Shown here piece by piece: positions 7,983-16,479 of a stretch of 18,266 bases of DNA. This stretch comes from Bacteroides sp. UBA939 (lineage in GTDB: Bacteria; Bacteroidota; Bacteroidia; Bacteroidales; Bacteroidaceae). The DNA lies in the NCBI RefSeq assembly GCF_002293435.1, contig NZ_DBDF01000177.1:8126-26391 (forward strand), in the 5' to 3' direction. The number at the start of each line of letters is the position of its first letter. Within the stretch, counting starts at the first letter, position 1. The notes under the pieces were generated by a model, which was not told where the DNA came from, ran no database searches, and saw nothing but the letters and a program-made list of their open reading frames with translations. The translations under genes were made by a program, and so were the position numbers.

Positions 7983-7983
7983 A

Positions 7984-8739
7984 ATGAAAGTATTAATAAT
8001 AGAAGATGAACGTCCGGCTTCCCAAAAGCTGAAGCGTTTGCTGAAAGAAACCGATCCGGGAATAGAAGTAGTTGATATTCTCGGCTCGGTTGAGCAATCC
8101 GTCAATTGGTTTTTAGAAAACAGAAGTCCCGAATTGATATTTATGGATATTCAGCTTGAGGATGGACTATGTTTTGAAATCTTTGAGAAAATCCGAATAA
8201 AGACTCCCATCATCTTTACTACTGCTTACGACAGGTATGCTTTGAATGCTTTCAAGGTAAACTGTATTGACTACTTGTTGAAACCGGTTAACCCGTATGA
8301 GTTGAGAAATGCCATTGATAAGTTTGATGCAATACACAGAACGATACAGGATTACTCCAAATACGAATCTGTCATTCATCAGTTGCCTGCCCGGAACAAA
8401 GAACGTTTTCTAATAAAGATAGGTGAACACTACAAATCGGTTCCGACATCGGATATTTCCTGTTTTTATTCTCTTGAACGCTCGGTGTTTCTTTTCACTA
8501 ACACCGGCAAAAGTTATCCTGTCGATTACTCATTAGACAGAATAGAGCAGTTGGTCGATTCGAAACTATTCTTTCGGGTTAACAGGAACTTTATAGTCAA
8601 CTACTATGCTATTCAGGATATGATTGCATACTCGTCCAACAGAATAAAAATCATCCTTGCCAACTGGCGTGAGAAAGAAGAGATTATTGTAAGCAGAGAA
8701 CGCGTATCCGATTTTTTAAAGGTCTGGATGGATAGATGA
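7984..8739 (+). CDS. LytTR family response regulator
   Basis: Cytoplasmic DNA-binding response regulator, partner of the kinase encoded 1 nt upstream. Numbering is from the ATG at 7984 (251 aa). The receiver domain, about residues 1-120, has the acidic pocket E7-D8-E9, phosphoacceptor D55 in FMDIQL, conserved T79/T80 in FTTAY, and K100 in LLKPV. After a linker, a LytTR domain (about 146-248) carries FLIKIGEHYKSVP, FFRVNRNFIVNYYAI and the basic C-terminal strand. A TTG at 7969 is in frame but lies inside the kinase gene; the ATG begins exactly at the receiver-domain start, MKVLIIEDE. The paired repeats at 6849-6882 are the best candidate target in the window. The 3' end converges on mutL with a 14-nt gap. 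Confidence 0.94.
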   Translation: MKVLIIEDERPASQKLKRLLKETDPGIEVVDILGSVEQSVNWFLENRSPELIFMDIQLEDGLCFEIFEKIRIKTPIIFTTAYDRYALNAFKVNCIDYLLKPVNPYELRNAIDKFDAIHRTIQDYSKYESVIHQLPARNKERFLIKIGEHYKSVPTSDISCFYSLERSVFLFTNTGKSYPVDYSLDRIEQLVDSKLFFRVNRNFIVNYYAIQDMIAYSSNRIKIILANWREKEEIIVSRERVSDFLKVWMDR

Positions 8740-8753
8740 TTTGCTCAGTCCTA

Positions 8754-10589
8754 TCAACGTGAAAACAACTTTTCAATATCTTCTTCTTTGATGGTCGTCA
8801 GTACAATTTGTCCGTTCGGAGTATAATTCGGAGTAGGGCAAGTGAACAGGTTATCTACCAGATTATCCATTTCTTCATTACTCAACACCTGTCCGTAAAC
8901 AATGGCTGCGGCGCGCGCCAATGTCAACGCCAGTATTGTCTGCACCTCCTCTTTTACGTCATTCCCCTTTTCCATAGCTGTATGTACCATATTACGCACC
9001 AATTCCACCGGGTTCAGGCCTTCAACTCCCGACGGAATACCATTGATTGCATAACTGCCGCCACCCAACGAAGTCAATTCAAATCCAACCGCCGTGAAAT
9101 CGTCCATTATGCCTTCCAATACCGCCGCTTCCGAAGCCGGTAATTGTAGTATTTCAGGAAACAATACTCCCTGGGACACACCTTGCTTCCGGCGGATTTG
9201 ACACATATAACGCTCGAACAATACCCGGATATGCGCACGATGCTGGTCTATTAACATCAAACCGGATTTTACGGAAGTCAATATATACCGTCCCTTAAAC
9301 TGGAAATGCTGCGTTCCTTTCTCAACCGCAGGCGCATTGTATAACGTTACCGGTGGAGTTTCAGCTTCCGGGTTATATGTATGCGGTATATGCTCTTCAG
9401 GTGCACCGTACAATCCTTCCCAGTCAATCTTCGGACGGGAATAATCTCCACCGCCACCGCTATGTGAAGAAGTGGACGATGTCTTGAACGGATTGAAGTC
9501 TGAATTATAATGCACTTTCGGCGGCTCTATCGGACGGTTGTGGTCGAATGCCGGAATATCAGGCATACCTTCCGTATCAAAATCAATGGAGGGAACAGCA
9601 TTAAACTTACCCAATGATTCTTTAACCGAAGCAGAAAGTATCTGCCAAATAGCCTGTTCGTTCTCAAACTTTATTTCTGTCTTGGTAGGGTGTATATTCA
9701 CATCAATATTCGCGGGGTCTATCTCAAAATGAATGAAATAAGATACTTGTTCGCCCGTCGGTATCAACTGTTCATAAGCATCCATAACCGCTTTGTGGAA
9801 ATATGGATGGCGCATATAACGACCGTTTACAAAGAAGTATTGATGGGCGCCTTTCTTACGGGCAGTCTCCGGCTTGGAGATAAAACCCGAGACTTTAACC
9901 ATCGTGGTATCTACATCTACCGACAGTAGATGCTGGTTCATTTTCTTTCCGAAGATAGCCAGAATGCGCTGGCGCAATGACATGGCAGGCAGATTAAAAA
10001 GTTCCGCATCGTTGCTGTACAAGTAAAAGGCCACATCGGGATGAACCAGAGCAATGCGTTCAAATTCGGTAAGAATATTGCTGAGTTCCGTGGAATTGGA
10101 TTTCAGGAACTTCCGGCGGGCGGGAATATTAAAGAATAAGTTCTTAATAGAAAAGTTACTTCCCTTAGCACAGGAAATCGCTTCCTGGGTTTCTACTTTA
10201 GAACCGGCTATAACGATACGCGTACCCAACTCTTCATCAGCCATGCGCGTTTTCAATTCCACCTCCGCTACCGCCGCAATAGATGCCAACGCTTCACCAC
10301 GGAAACCCATCGTACGCAGGGCAAACAAATCAGAGGCTTCTTTTATCTTGGAAGTGGCATGACGCTCAAAGGCAAGGCGCGCATCTGTTTCAGACATGCC
10401 TTTCCCATCATCAATTACTTGTATGCAAGTCTTTCCCGCATCAGTTACCAATACATGTATTTCTTGTGCTTCGGCATCAATCGCATTTTCCACCAACTCC
10501 TTAATTACGGATGCGGGACGTTGAATTACCTCCCCGGCTGCAATCTGGTTGGCAACCGAGTCGGGCAACAAGTGGATAATATCACTCAT
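8754..10589 (-). CDS. mutL: DNA mismatch repair protein MutL
   Basis: GHKL ATPase that links MutS mismatch recognition to strand incision. The N-terminal ATPase domain is intact: KELVENAID with E31 and N35, then DDGKGM, RHATSKI and GFRGEALASI. A low-complexity linker near residues 350-420 includes SGGGG. The C-terminal dimerisation domain starts near residue 430. The endonuclease motif DQHA-x2-E-x4-E appears as DQHRAHIRVLFE (448-459), with I454 where the metal-binding glutamate is expected. The usual ACR and CPxGRP motifs read LARAAA (557-562) and CPTPNYTPNGQ (584-594). An altered or absent nuclease is therefore likely. The chain ends in LFSR. The length of 611 aa is normal. It is the last gene of the minus-strand run, 13 nt after the 96-aa gene. 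Confidence 0.96.
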   Translation of the reverse strand: MSDIIHLLPDSVANQIAAGEVIQRPASVIKELVENAIDAEAQEIHVLVTDAGKTCIQVIDDGKGMSETDARLAFERHATSKIKEASDLFALRTMGFRGEALASIAAVAEVELKTRMADEELGTRIVIAGSKVETQEAISCAKGSNFSIKNLFFNIPARRKFLKSNSTELSNILTEFERIALVHPDVAFYLYSNDAELFNLPAMSLRQRILAIFGKKMNQHLLSVDVDTTMVKVSGFISKPETARKKGAHQYFFVNGRYMRHPYFHKAVMDAYEQLIPTGEQVSYFIHFEIDPANIDVNIHPTKTEIKFENEQAIWQILSASVKESLGKFNAVPSIDFDTEGMPDIPAFDHNRPIEPPKVHYNSDFNPFKTSSTSSHSGGGGDYSRPKIDWEGLYGAPEEHIPHTYNPEAETPPVTLYNAPAVEKGTQHFQFKGRYILTSVKSGLMLIDQHRAHIRVLFERYMCQIRRKQGVSQGVLFPEILQLPASEAAVLEGIMDDFTAVGFELTSLGGGSYAINGIPSGVEGLNPVELVRNMVHTAMEKGNDVKEEVQTILALTLARAAAIVYGQVLSNEEMDNLVDNLFTCPTPNYTPNGQIVLTTIKEEDIEKLFSR

Positions 10590-10602
10590 AATAAATAAAG
10601 AC

Positions 10603-10893
10603 TCAGATTATTCCGTTACTTATGGCATACCACAGATAGATCAGTATGGCGATAACAACCAGCATCACCCCCAAATGCACCGGTTTACGCCCACTCTCCT
10701 TACGACGTTTCAAATGGGTGGTTCCTTCGATGAATTTTCCCCGAATGTCTTCAGGCGAAAATTCTTTTTCGGGCAACATTCCCAATTCGCGCTTGGCGCT
10801 TTCTTCCATCTTTGCCAACTTTTCTTTTCGCTCGTCTACATAGATGTAACGGTGATTAAAGCCGCGCGGCTTTTTCATAGTGAACATTCCCAT
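10603..10893 (-). CDS. Small protein with one C-terminal transmembrane helix
   Basis: No function is recognised. The 96-aa product has a charged, lysine/glutamate-rich N-terminal part (about residues 18-45 could form a helix), a basic stretch LKRRKESGRKP at 61-71, and one hydrophobic segment at about 74-92 ending in YAISNGII. That gives a C-terminally anchored topology with the bulk probably in the cytoplasm; the basic residues just before the helix support this. It lies 5 nt after the OstA-like gene and 13 nt before mutL on the same strand, so it is very likely translated from their mRNA. ATG 10893 is used; an in-frame Met at residue 6 is an alternative. Its operon position suggests an envelope-linked role, but that is inference only. 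Confidence 0.8.
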   Translation of the reverse strand: MGMFTMKKPRGFNHRYIYVDERKEKLAKMEESAKRELGMLPEKEFSPEDIRGKFIEGTTHLKRRKESGRKPVHLGVMLVVIAILIYLWYAISNGII

Positions 10894-10898
10894 AGCGC

Positions 10899-12563
10899 TT
10901 ATCTATTTCTTTTAATATTCATATTCCTTGGCGAAACTACAGGCTTGCGGTCTGACTTCTGCAACTGTTCTCCCTGTCTTTTACCACGCCACTCAAATAT
11001 ATCTTCTTTACTCAGGGGACGAATATAGTCGAACCAGACAAAGGAGGGTAGTTTGTATTTTTCCGCCGGTATCTGATCCATAGGATACATTGTAGCGGTA
11101 GCCCTTTCTATAAAAAGACCTTTATCCATACGGCGGTCTTTCAGATACAGACGCAAAAAGCTGCCTTCAGCATTGTTTAACCCGATCATTGTGCTATCTT
11201 TCCCGTCAATCGGATAAAAGATTACCAACACACTACCGTTCACATCTACTTGCCGCATATCTCTGTCTATGAAAAATGCTTTCATCTCCTTTCCGCTTAC
11301 CTGATTGTAATGAATGGAGTCTTTTTGTTCTACGGCTAAAGCCTGGTTGATGATATGAGCCCAGTCAATAGTACTGTCGTTCATGTAGACAACAATCTTT
11401 TCACCCAACAATTGTTGCGAACCATGCCACAATACAGGATCGGTGTACATTGTCATACAAGAATCTTTAGAGCTATACACCAAAGAATCACAAACCGCCT
11501 GAACATCCGTACGGTAAGCGCGGACTTTATGATAAACACGCATTTCGCGATACATGGAGTCTGTATTCATATTATAGGTAAGCAGTCGCAACGTATCACC
11601 ATGCATAAACAGGCTATCACCTTGCGAGTAATCGATGGCAACAGCACGCTGGGTAGCAACAGCGCTTCCGGTCAACTCATTATAGAAACAGTAATCACCG
11701 GTAAGCATATTTTTATTTACCGTATCATTCATCTGTACATTATCGAAAGCTTCACCATATCCCTGGACGCGGTCATAAAAGAGGCTGTCGCCTGTCAGCT
11801 TCTTACCGTCATTGGTCAGCACGGAACGATCCAGAAGTTCTGCCTGCTCTGTTGTAGTGTTATAAATACCCCGCTCTGAGTAGATGTGATTCTCATCGCT
11901 CACAATATCCGAAGGACCTAAAATCGTAGCTATCTTGCTTTCAGTACTATACCTCAAGGTATCCGAAGTCAAGACAAACTGTGGATTAACCAACTTCACG
12001 TCATAATTGAATACGGATAATTTGGTTGCCGGACTATATTCTCCCCACTCGGAAGTCAGCACATTATCTTCGTCGGTCAAAGTGCCGCCTTCGAAGTAAT
12101 AACCCAGGTTGTACAAGCGGTCATAATTTAGACTGTCCGTTGTCAAGACGGTATTCCGGTTAATCATCCGCACGTTACCGCGAAGCATAGCCAGTTGCGA
12201 CATACCATCATAATAAAGATAATCACCATAGATAAAAAGTGTATCACCTTGTTCCATGCGCACATTGTCAAAGGCTTCCACCGAATTCGTTTTCTCGTAA
12301 ATCAACGCGCTGTCGCAATACATATACATACTGTCGTGGCGCAGTTTCACCGAGCCGATAAGTACCTGCACACCTGGACGCTGTAGTTTGTCAGCCTGCG
12401 CCTCGTCGGCATAAAGCAGGTCGACCCGTGTCTTCTTCTTAGGCTCTTCCTGAGTAGTCTTATCCTGAGCACTCAGCAAACAGATACCAAACAGGCATAG
12501 AATACCTGTAAAAAGGAATCTATGCCTGTTTAAAAAACTATTTTTTGTCTTTTTCTTCTGCAT
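10899..12563 (-). CDS. OstA-like (LptA/LptD N-domain type) envelope protein
   Basis: Predicted exported protein of the OstA/LptA fold. In Gram-negative bacteria this fold forms a beta-jellyroll that carries lipopolysaccharide across the periplasm. A positively charged start and a hydrophobic segment (about residues 13-32, ending LLSAQ) form a signal peptide. The body is built of repeated short beta-strand units such as SVKLRHDSMYMYCDSA, LFIYGDYLYYDG, VLTTDSLNYDR and KLTGDSLFYDR, the recurring pattern of OstA domains. The tail is basic (PRNMNIKRNR). At 554 aa it is much longer than E. coli LptA and has no visible C-terminal LptD barrel, as in the Bacteroidetes OstA-like group. It sits 24 nt downstream of a SurA-like chaperone gene, in a context of outer-membrane assembly. 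Direct lipopolysaccharide transport is inference. Confidence 0.85.
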   Translation of the reverse strand: MQKKKTKNSFLNRHRFLFTGILCLFGICLLSAQDKTTQEEPKKKTRVDLLYADEAQADKLQRPGVQVLIGSVKLRHDSMYMYCDSALIYEKTNSVEAFDNVRMEQGDTLFIYGDYLYYDGMSQLAMLRGNVRMINRNTVLTTDSLNYDRLYNLGYYFEGGTLTDEDNVLTSEWGEYSPATKLSVFNYDVKLVNPQFVLTSDTLRYSTESKIATILGPSDIVSDENHIYSERGIYNTTTEQAELLDRSVLTNDGKKLTGDSLFYDRVQGYGEAFDNVQMNDTVNKNMLTGDYCFYNELTGSAVATQRAVAIDYSQGDSLFMHGDTLRLLTYNMNTDSMYREMRVYHKVRAYRTDVQAVCDSLVYSSKDSCMTMYTDPVLWHGSQQLLGEKIVVYMNDSTIDWAHIINQALAVEQKDSIHYNQVSGKEMKAFFIDRDMRQVDVNGSVLVIFYPIDGKDSTMIGLNNAEGSFLRLYLKDRRMDKGLFIERATATMYPMDQIPAEKYKLPSFVWFDYIRPLSKEDIFEWRGKRQGEQLQKSDRKPVVSPRNMNIKRNR

Positions 12564-12587
12564 ACAGAAATCTGTGTATCACCCCGA

Positions 12588-13955
12588 TCAGTCTTTAATC
12601 CAACCCGGATACTTGAATGTACAGTTCTTCCAATTATCGTTGATGCGTACGTACGTATGTTTCTGCTTTTCGCGGATCCATTTCTCCAATACTTCATCGC
12701 GGCGTCTCTCCAACACGATCTCTTTCAGGTTTTGATAGTCATCGGCAATTGTAGCTTTATGACCGTTGACACGGCTTTTCAATTTTACAATCACACACTC
12801 TTCCTTACCGGTTTTTTGCGGTATCATGGTAAATGCCTCGGAGATTTCGCCTACCTTCATTTTGTCTACAACCTTAGCGATTTCGGGAGGAAGCTCCTGC
12901 ATCTCAAATTTAGACGTATTATTATAGGGATTAGGTAACAAACCATGATTGTTACGTGTATCCTTATCTTGAGAAAGTATTGCGGCTGCTTCCTCAAAGG
13001 TGAACTTACCGGCGCGGATATCATCAGCGATAGAATCCAAACGGGCATTAGCATTCAACAAGGCTTCTTCCGGGATATGAGGCTTCAACAAGATATGGCG
13101 AGCCTTGATACGGTCGCCGCGCTTTTCCATCAATTGAATGATGTGAAAACCGAATTCGGATTCAACAATCTTAGAGATCTTAGTCGGGTCTTGCAGGTTA
13201 AACGCTACATTGGCAAATGCAGGGTCTAACTGTCCACGACCATAAAAAGGCATCTCACCGCCGTTCAAAGCAGAACCGCGGTCTTCGGAATAAAGACGCG
13301 CTAAGGTCGAGAAACTGGTTTCGCCCTTATTTATGCGATCTGTATATTCACGCAGACGTCTTTTAACATCTTCGATTTCGTCCAAAGGCACCTTGGGTTG
13401 TTGCGTCATGATTTGCACTTCCACCATAGTAGGGACATAAGGAATACTGTCCTGCGGCAAGTCTCTGAAGTAACGGCGAACTTCTGCCGGAGTCACTTTT
13501 ATTTCACCCACCAGCTTTCGCTGCATACCCTGTACTTTCAATCCTTCACGTGCATTATCGCGCAGGGTTTCACGAATCTGGCTGGAGGTCTTTTTGAAGT
13601 ACTCTTCCACCTTCTCATGCGAACCGATATTGGCGACATACATATTCATCATTTGGTCCACACGCTGAATTACTTCATTTTCAGAAACTTCAATACTGTC
13701 AAGGGCTGCCTGATGTAAAAACAGTTTCTGTACGGCAATTTCTTCCGGGATTACGCAATAAGGGTCGCGGTCAAACTTGCGCCCTTCATACGCGGCACTC
13801 ATACGCGCTTCCTCCACTTCAGACTTCAATATAGCCTCGTCGCCTACTACCCAAACGACTTCATCAATTACATTGTCTTGTCCGTAAACGGTAGACCCGG
13901 CTAACAGCGCCAAGGCACATAAAACAACAAATTTAAAGTTCATAAACTTTCTCAT
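12588..13955 (-). CDS. SurA-like periplasmic peptidyl-prolyl isomerase/chaperone
   Basis: Periplasmic folding factor for outer-membrane proteins. The layout matches SurA: signal peptide (residues 1 to about 25, ending TVYGQ), a SurA N-terminal chaperone region (about 26-170) with DEVVWVVGDEAILKSEVEEAR, then two parvulin domains. The first (about 174-279) includes LYSEDRGSALNGGEMPFYGRG and ESEFGFHIIQL; the second (about 283-396) includes KARHILLKPH, then DTRNNHGLLPNP. A short C-terminal helix follows. The length of 455 aa is close to E. coli SurA (428). An alternative start at Met5 (13943) would also leave a good signal peptide. It lies 15 nt after the lipoprotein gene and 24 nt before the OstA-like gene, matching the surA/LPS-transport linkage known in other bacteria. 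Confidence 0.9.
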   Translation of the reverse strand: MRKFMNFKFVVLCALALLAGSTVYGQDNVIDEVVWVVGDEAILKSEVEEARMSAAYEGRKFDRDPYCVIPEEIAVQKLFLHQAALDSIEVSENEVIQRVDQMMNMYVANIGSHEKVEEYFKKTSSQIRETLRDNAREGLKVQGMQRKLVGEIKVTPAEVRRYFRDLPQDSIPYVPTMVEVQIMTQQPKVPLDEIEDVKRRLREYTDRINKGETSFSTLARLYSEDRGSALNGGEMPFYGRGQLDPAFANVAFNLQDPTKISKIVESEFGFHIIQLMEKRGDRIKARHILLKPHIPEEALLNANARLDSIADDIRAGKFTFEEAAAILSQDKDTRNNHGLLPNPYNNTSKFEMQELPPEIAKVVDKMKVGEISEAFTMIPQKTGKEECVIVKLKSRVNGHKATIADDYQNLKEIVLERRRDEVLEKWIREKQKHTYVRINDNWKNCTFKYPGWIKD

Positions 13956-13970
13956 TTTGTGTATCTAATA

Positions 13971-14813
13971 CTAATTATATTTAATCTCATTTCTCTTTAC
14001 CGCTCCCTGATATAAGTCGTCTTTCACCTGTTTCATAAATTCAGCCTGTTTCAGGTTCAGCATCATGTCCTTCACTTTAGTACGGGCAAATTCATAAGGT
14101 TCTTCTTCGCCAACCGAACGAAAATCGCTCACATTCAGGAAATAATGGAATGCGGTATCTTCCAACTCGATATGACGATTCCGGTTCACATATTCTTCTA
14201 TATCAGTTCTTTTCAAAGGTATCAAATCCAATATATCCGCCACAGGTATCCATTTGTTATAAAAATACTCATACTTCACGGCATTTTGCGGACTATACTT
14301 TTCCAGATGTTCCACCGCATCCTGCGTATTCGTTTTGTACCAACGGCGCACATTGTTAAGTCCGGGTGCCGTAAGGGGCACTTTTATAAATAAACCTTGC
14401 ATCAGCGGACGCTCCAGTTTAAAGAGTTCTTTATTATTCTCGTAGTATTCCACCAACTCTTTCTCTGATATTTCATTTGAAAGTCTCTGGTGAATCAACG
14501 CTTGTTGATACGTATGCATAATCAACGCCTTACGGTAATTCTCTACAAGTTTATCAATTTCCCCATCATTGGGGATATTACTTTTCGCCTTTTCATACAA
14601 CAAGACTTCATCTACCCAGTTGCGAATATAATGTTCAGCGAACAGCAAGCTATCATCTTTAGATAACCTTGAGGAGAGTGCGGACTGTAAATCTTCACGG
14701 TAAAGGAAATTGCCATGTAACTCCACCAACGGTGTCTTACCTTTATGATCCTGTTGCTTGCTACAAGCCACACAGAAAAGGATGTATAGAAGTCCCTGGA
14801 AGATTATTCGCAT
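13971..14813 (-). CDS. Lipoprotein with SurA-N-like region, putative PPIase-family chaperone
   Basis: Envelope lipoprotein: the signal ends in FCVAC with Cys17 as the lipidation site. The mature part is mostly helical and charged, with SurA/trigger-like features: WVDEVLLYEKAKSN, EKELVEYYENNKELFKLERPLMQGLFIKVP, and a long C-terminal helical part. The segment following LERP resembles the start of a parvulin domain, but the GGxxxxF and GxHII motifs seen in both neighbouring isomerases are missing, so catalysis is doubtful. The length is 280 aa. It sits between two bona fide parvulin-type genes, 57 nt after one and 15 nt before the other. A 7-bp inverted repeat, ACCGATT/AATCGGT (14815-14821 and 14860-14866), lies just ahead of its start. 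I infer a membrane-tethered accessory chaperone. Confidence 0.75.
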   Translation of the reverse strand: MRIIFQGLLYILFCVACSKQQDHKGKTPLVELHGNFLYREDLQSALSSRLSKDDSLLFAEHYIRNWVDEVLLYEKAKSNIPNDGEIDKLVENYRKALIMHTYQQALIHQRLSNEISEKELVEYYENNKELFKLERPLMQGLFIKVPLTAPGLNNVRRWYKTNTQDAVEHLEKYSPQNAVKYEYFYNKWIPVADILDLIPLKRTDIEEYVNRNRHIELEDTAFHYFLNVSDFRSVGEEEPYEFARTKVKDMMLNLKQAEFMKQVKDDLYQGAVKRNEIKYN

Positions 14814-14870
14814 TACCGATTGATATTTACTTTATTATAAGCTACGAAGATAGCGGTTTAATCGGTTGCA

Positions 14871-16376
14871 TCAGTGATTATTAACAGTTTTTAAAACCTC
14901 TTGGTTTATTTCAATCTTAGCAGCAGCACGCAATTGTGCCACCCAATGTGCTTCCAAGTAGTTTTGATAATCTTTCATCAGCAATCCACGCACTTCCTGA
15001 TAGGTTTCAGGGCCTTTCACTTTTTCACCCAGATAAGTGACGAAAGGAAATGATGCCATAGGTTCAGCGCGACCCTGCTTGAAGATTTTTTCATCTACGT
15101 ATGCATTATCTCCTATGGCAAATAAACCTTGCTCCGCTTTTACTTGTCCTTGAGAATTAAACATCAACCTGATAGCACCCTGCCATTCCTCTTCCGGCAG
15201 AGATTTCAAGAATTTACGCACTTGCTTACCTATCCGCTTTGTGGCGGTATGCAACACGATTCCTTTATAGCGAGGTATTTCCCAATGGTAATCCGAACGA
15301 TGTTTTTTAAAATATGCATCTAATCCGGCTTCATCTGAAGATACGCGTTCCCAGATTTCCCGGTTACTGATTTCAAACAATAACATGCCATCCCGATACT
15401 CTTGCATGAGCAAACGGAAGTCCGGATGCTTTTGTTCCAAACGTCCGTATTCGTAATCGAGCACTGACTTCATGATAAATCCGTCCAATTGCCGTTGCAT
15501 TCCTGCAGGATGTGCAGCGGCAAAATGAGCAAACATGTCTCCCGTGTACTCTTTTCCATCAAGGACAAACAGTCGTTTATGCGTACCCCCTTTTAAAAGC
15601 AGTTCATTCACTCCGGTCTTGTCCGGTGTATATTGGTATTCTTTTTTCAACTTATCAACCAGTACTTCTATTTCTTGATTAGTTTGACTTTCAAACGGAA
15701 GAGTTTCTTTTCGTTCAAGTACCTTAACAATATGTATTCCTTGCGGAGTGAAGAACGGACGGGATATTTCTCCGGGAGCCAATTTGAATACTACATCTTC
15801 AAATTCGGCAGGCATCTGTAACCAACTCACCCAGAAAGGTTTCTTTTCATCCGAAAAGTTACGCACACAGGTTTCAAAATCTGCCAGTCCTTGCTGTAAC
15901 GCCAAATAAATGGAGTCCATACGGGATTCCACATTTAGTAACGTGCTGCCGGTAACGGTTTGAGGAAGATATTTGAAGACATGGCTTACTCGTACGTGTC
16001 CGAAACGGTGATTAGCCTTCACTTTCTCATACGCTTGCCGGGCCGGCAGTTCCACAACCACTTCATCTGTCAGATAAGATTCTGCCAACTGCCTGCGATA
16101 TCCTTCGAGTTCTTCACGAAAAGAACGGGTGGTATCTATCCCGGCAGCTTCGGCAACAGCAACTTTCAACTTAAAGTTTACAAACAGATCCATATATTCG
16201 GCTAATGTTTTCTGTTCTACTCCTGTAAGTGCATTGTTTTTATTATAAATATATTCAAACTCCGAACGAAGTATGCCTTTCCCATTAATACGCATCAACA
16301 CAGGGTCTTGTTGCGCAAGAACCGCTTGCCCAATGAAAAGGAGAATAATTATCAATCCACTTCTTATCATAACCAT
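14871..16376 (-). CDS. Parvulin-type peptidyl-prolyl isomerase, exported
   Basis: Periplasmic PPIase/chaperone, first gene of the minus-strand envelope operon. Numbering is from the ATG at 16374-16376 (501 aa). The signal peptide is MVMIRSGLIIILLFIGQAVLAQ. A SurA-N-like helical region follows, then one clear parvulin domain (about residues 127-222) with VRVSHVFKYLP, FWVSWLQMPAEFEDVVFKLAPGEIS and PQGIHIVKVLERKE. The C-terminal half has a weaker second rotamase-like stretch around IPRYKGIVLHTATKR. An ATG seven codons upstream (16397) would add MCSFLNI ahead of the signal peptide; I prefer 16376, and Met at 16370 also works. The guaB terminator ends about 65 bp upstream, so the operon needs its own promoter; only a one-mismatch TATAGTTG (16395-16402) is visible. 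Confidence 0.85.
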   Translation of the reverse strand: MVMIRSGLIIILLFIGQAVLAQQDPVLMRINGKGILRSEFEYIYNKNNALTGVEQKTLAEYMDLFVNFKLKVAVAEAAGIDTTRSFREELEGYRRQLAESYLTDEVVVELPARQAYEKVKANHRFGHVRVSHVFKYLPQTVTGSTLLNVESRMDSIYLALQQGLADFETCVRNFSDEKKPFWVSWLQMPAEFEDVVFKLAPGEISRPFFTPQGIHIVKVLERKETLPFESQTNQEIEVLVDKLKKEYQYTPDKTGVNELLLKGGTHKRLFVLDGKEYTGDMFAHFAAAHPAGMQRQLDGFIMKSVLDYEYGRLEQKHPDFRLLMQEYRDGMLLFEISNREIWERVSSDEAGLDAYFKKHRSDYHWEIPRYKGIVLHTATKRIGKQVRKFLKSLPEEEWQGAIRLMFNSQGQVKAEQGLFAIGDNAYVDEKIFKQGRAEPMASFPFVTYLGEKVKGPETYQEVRGLLMKDYQNYLEAHWVAQLRAAAKIEINQEVLKTVNNH

Positions 16377-16441
16377 TATATTTAGAAAAGAACACAACTA
16401 TAACGGTGAAACACATTATATATTATGCGGATAAGCATTAT

Positions 16442-16479
16442 AAAAAAACCCTGCCATAGTAATTATAGCAGGGCTTTTT
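16442..16479 (-). terminator. Intrinsic terminator of guaB
   Basis: CCCTGC (16449-16454) pairs with GCAGGG (16468-16473), with a further ATA/TAT pairing inside and a short loop. On the minus strand the hairpin is followed by a run of seven T (16448-16442), a strong rho-independent terminator 26-62 nt after the guaB stop codon. On the plus strand it is followed by CTTTTT, so it may work in both directions. It isolates guaB from the PPIase operon. Confidence 0.85.

Noticed and set aside
7969..7983. In-frame TTG start for the response regulator inside the kinase gene
   Set aside because: ATG 7984 begins exactly at the receiver-domain sequence MKVLIIEDE, one base after the kinase stop.
11355..11879. 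174-codon open frame antisense to the OstA-like gene
   Set aside because: Histidine- and isoleucine-rich shadow of a confident gene; no signal or domain.
12564..12575. ACAGA-AA-TCTGT palindrome in the gap before the OstA-like gene, considered as an operator or terminator
   Set aside because: Five-bp arms with a two-base centre inside an operon, no T-run, and easily due to chance in AT-rich DNA.
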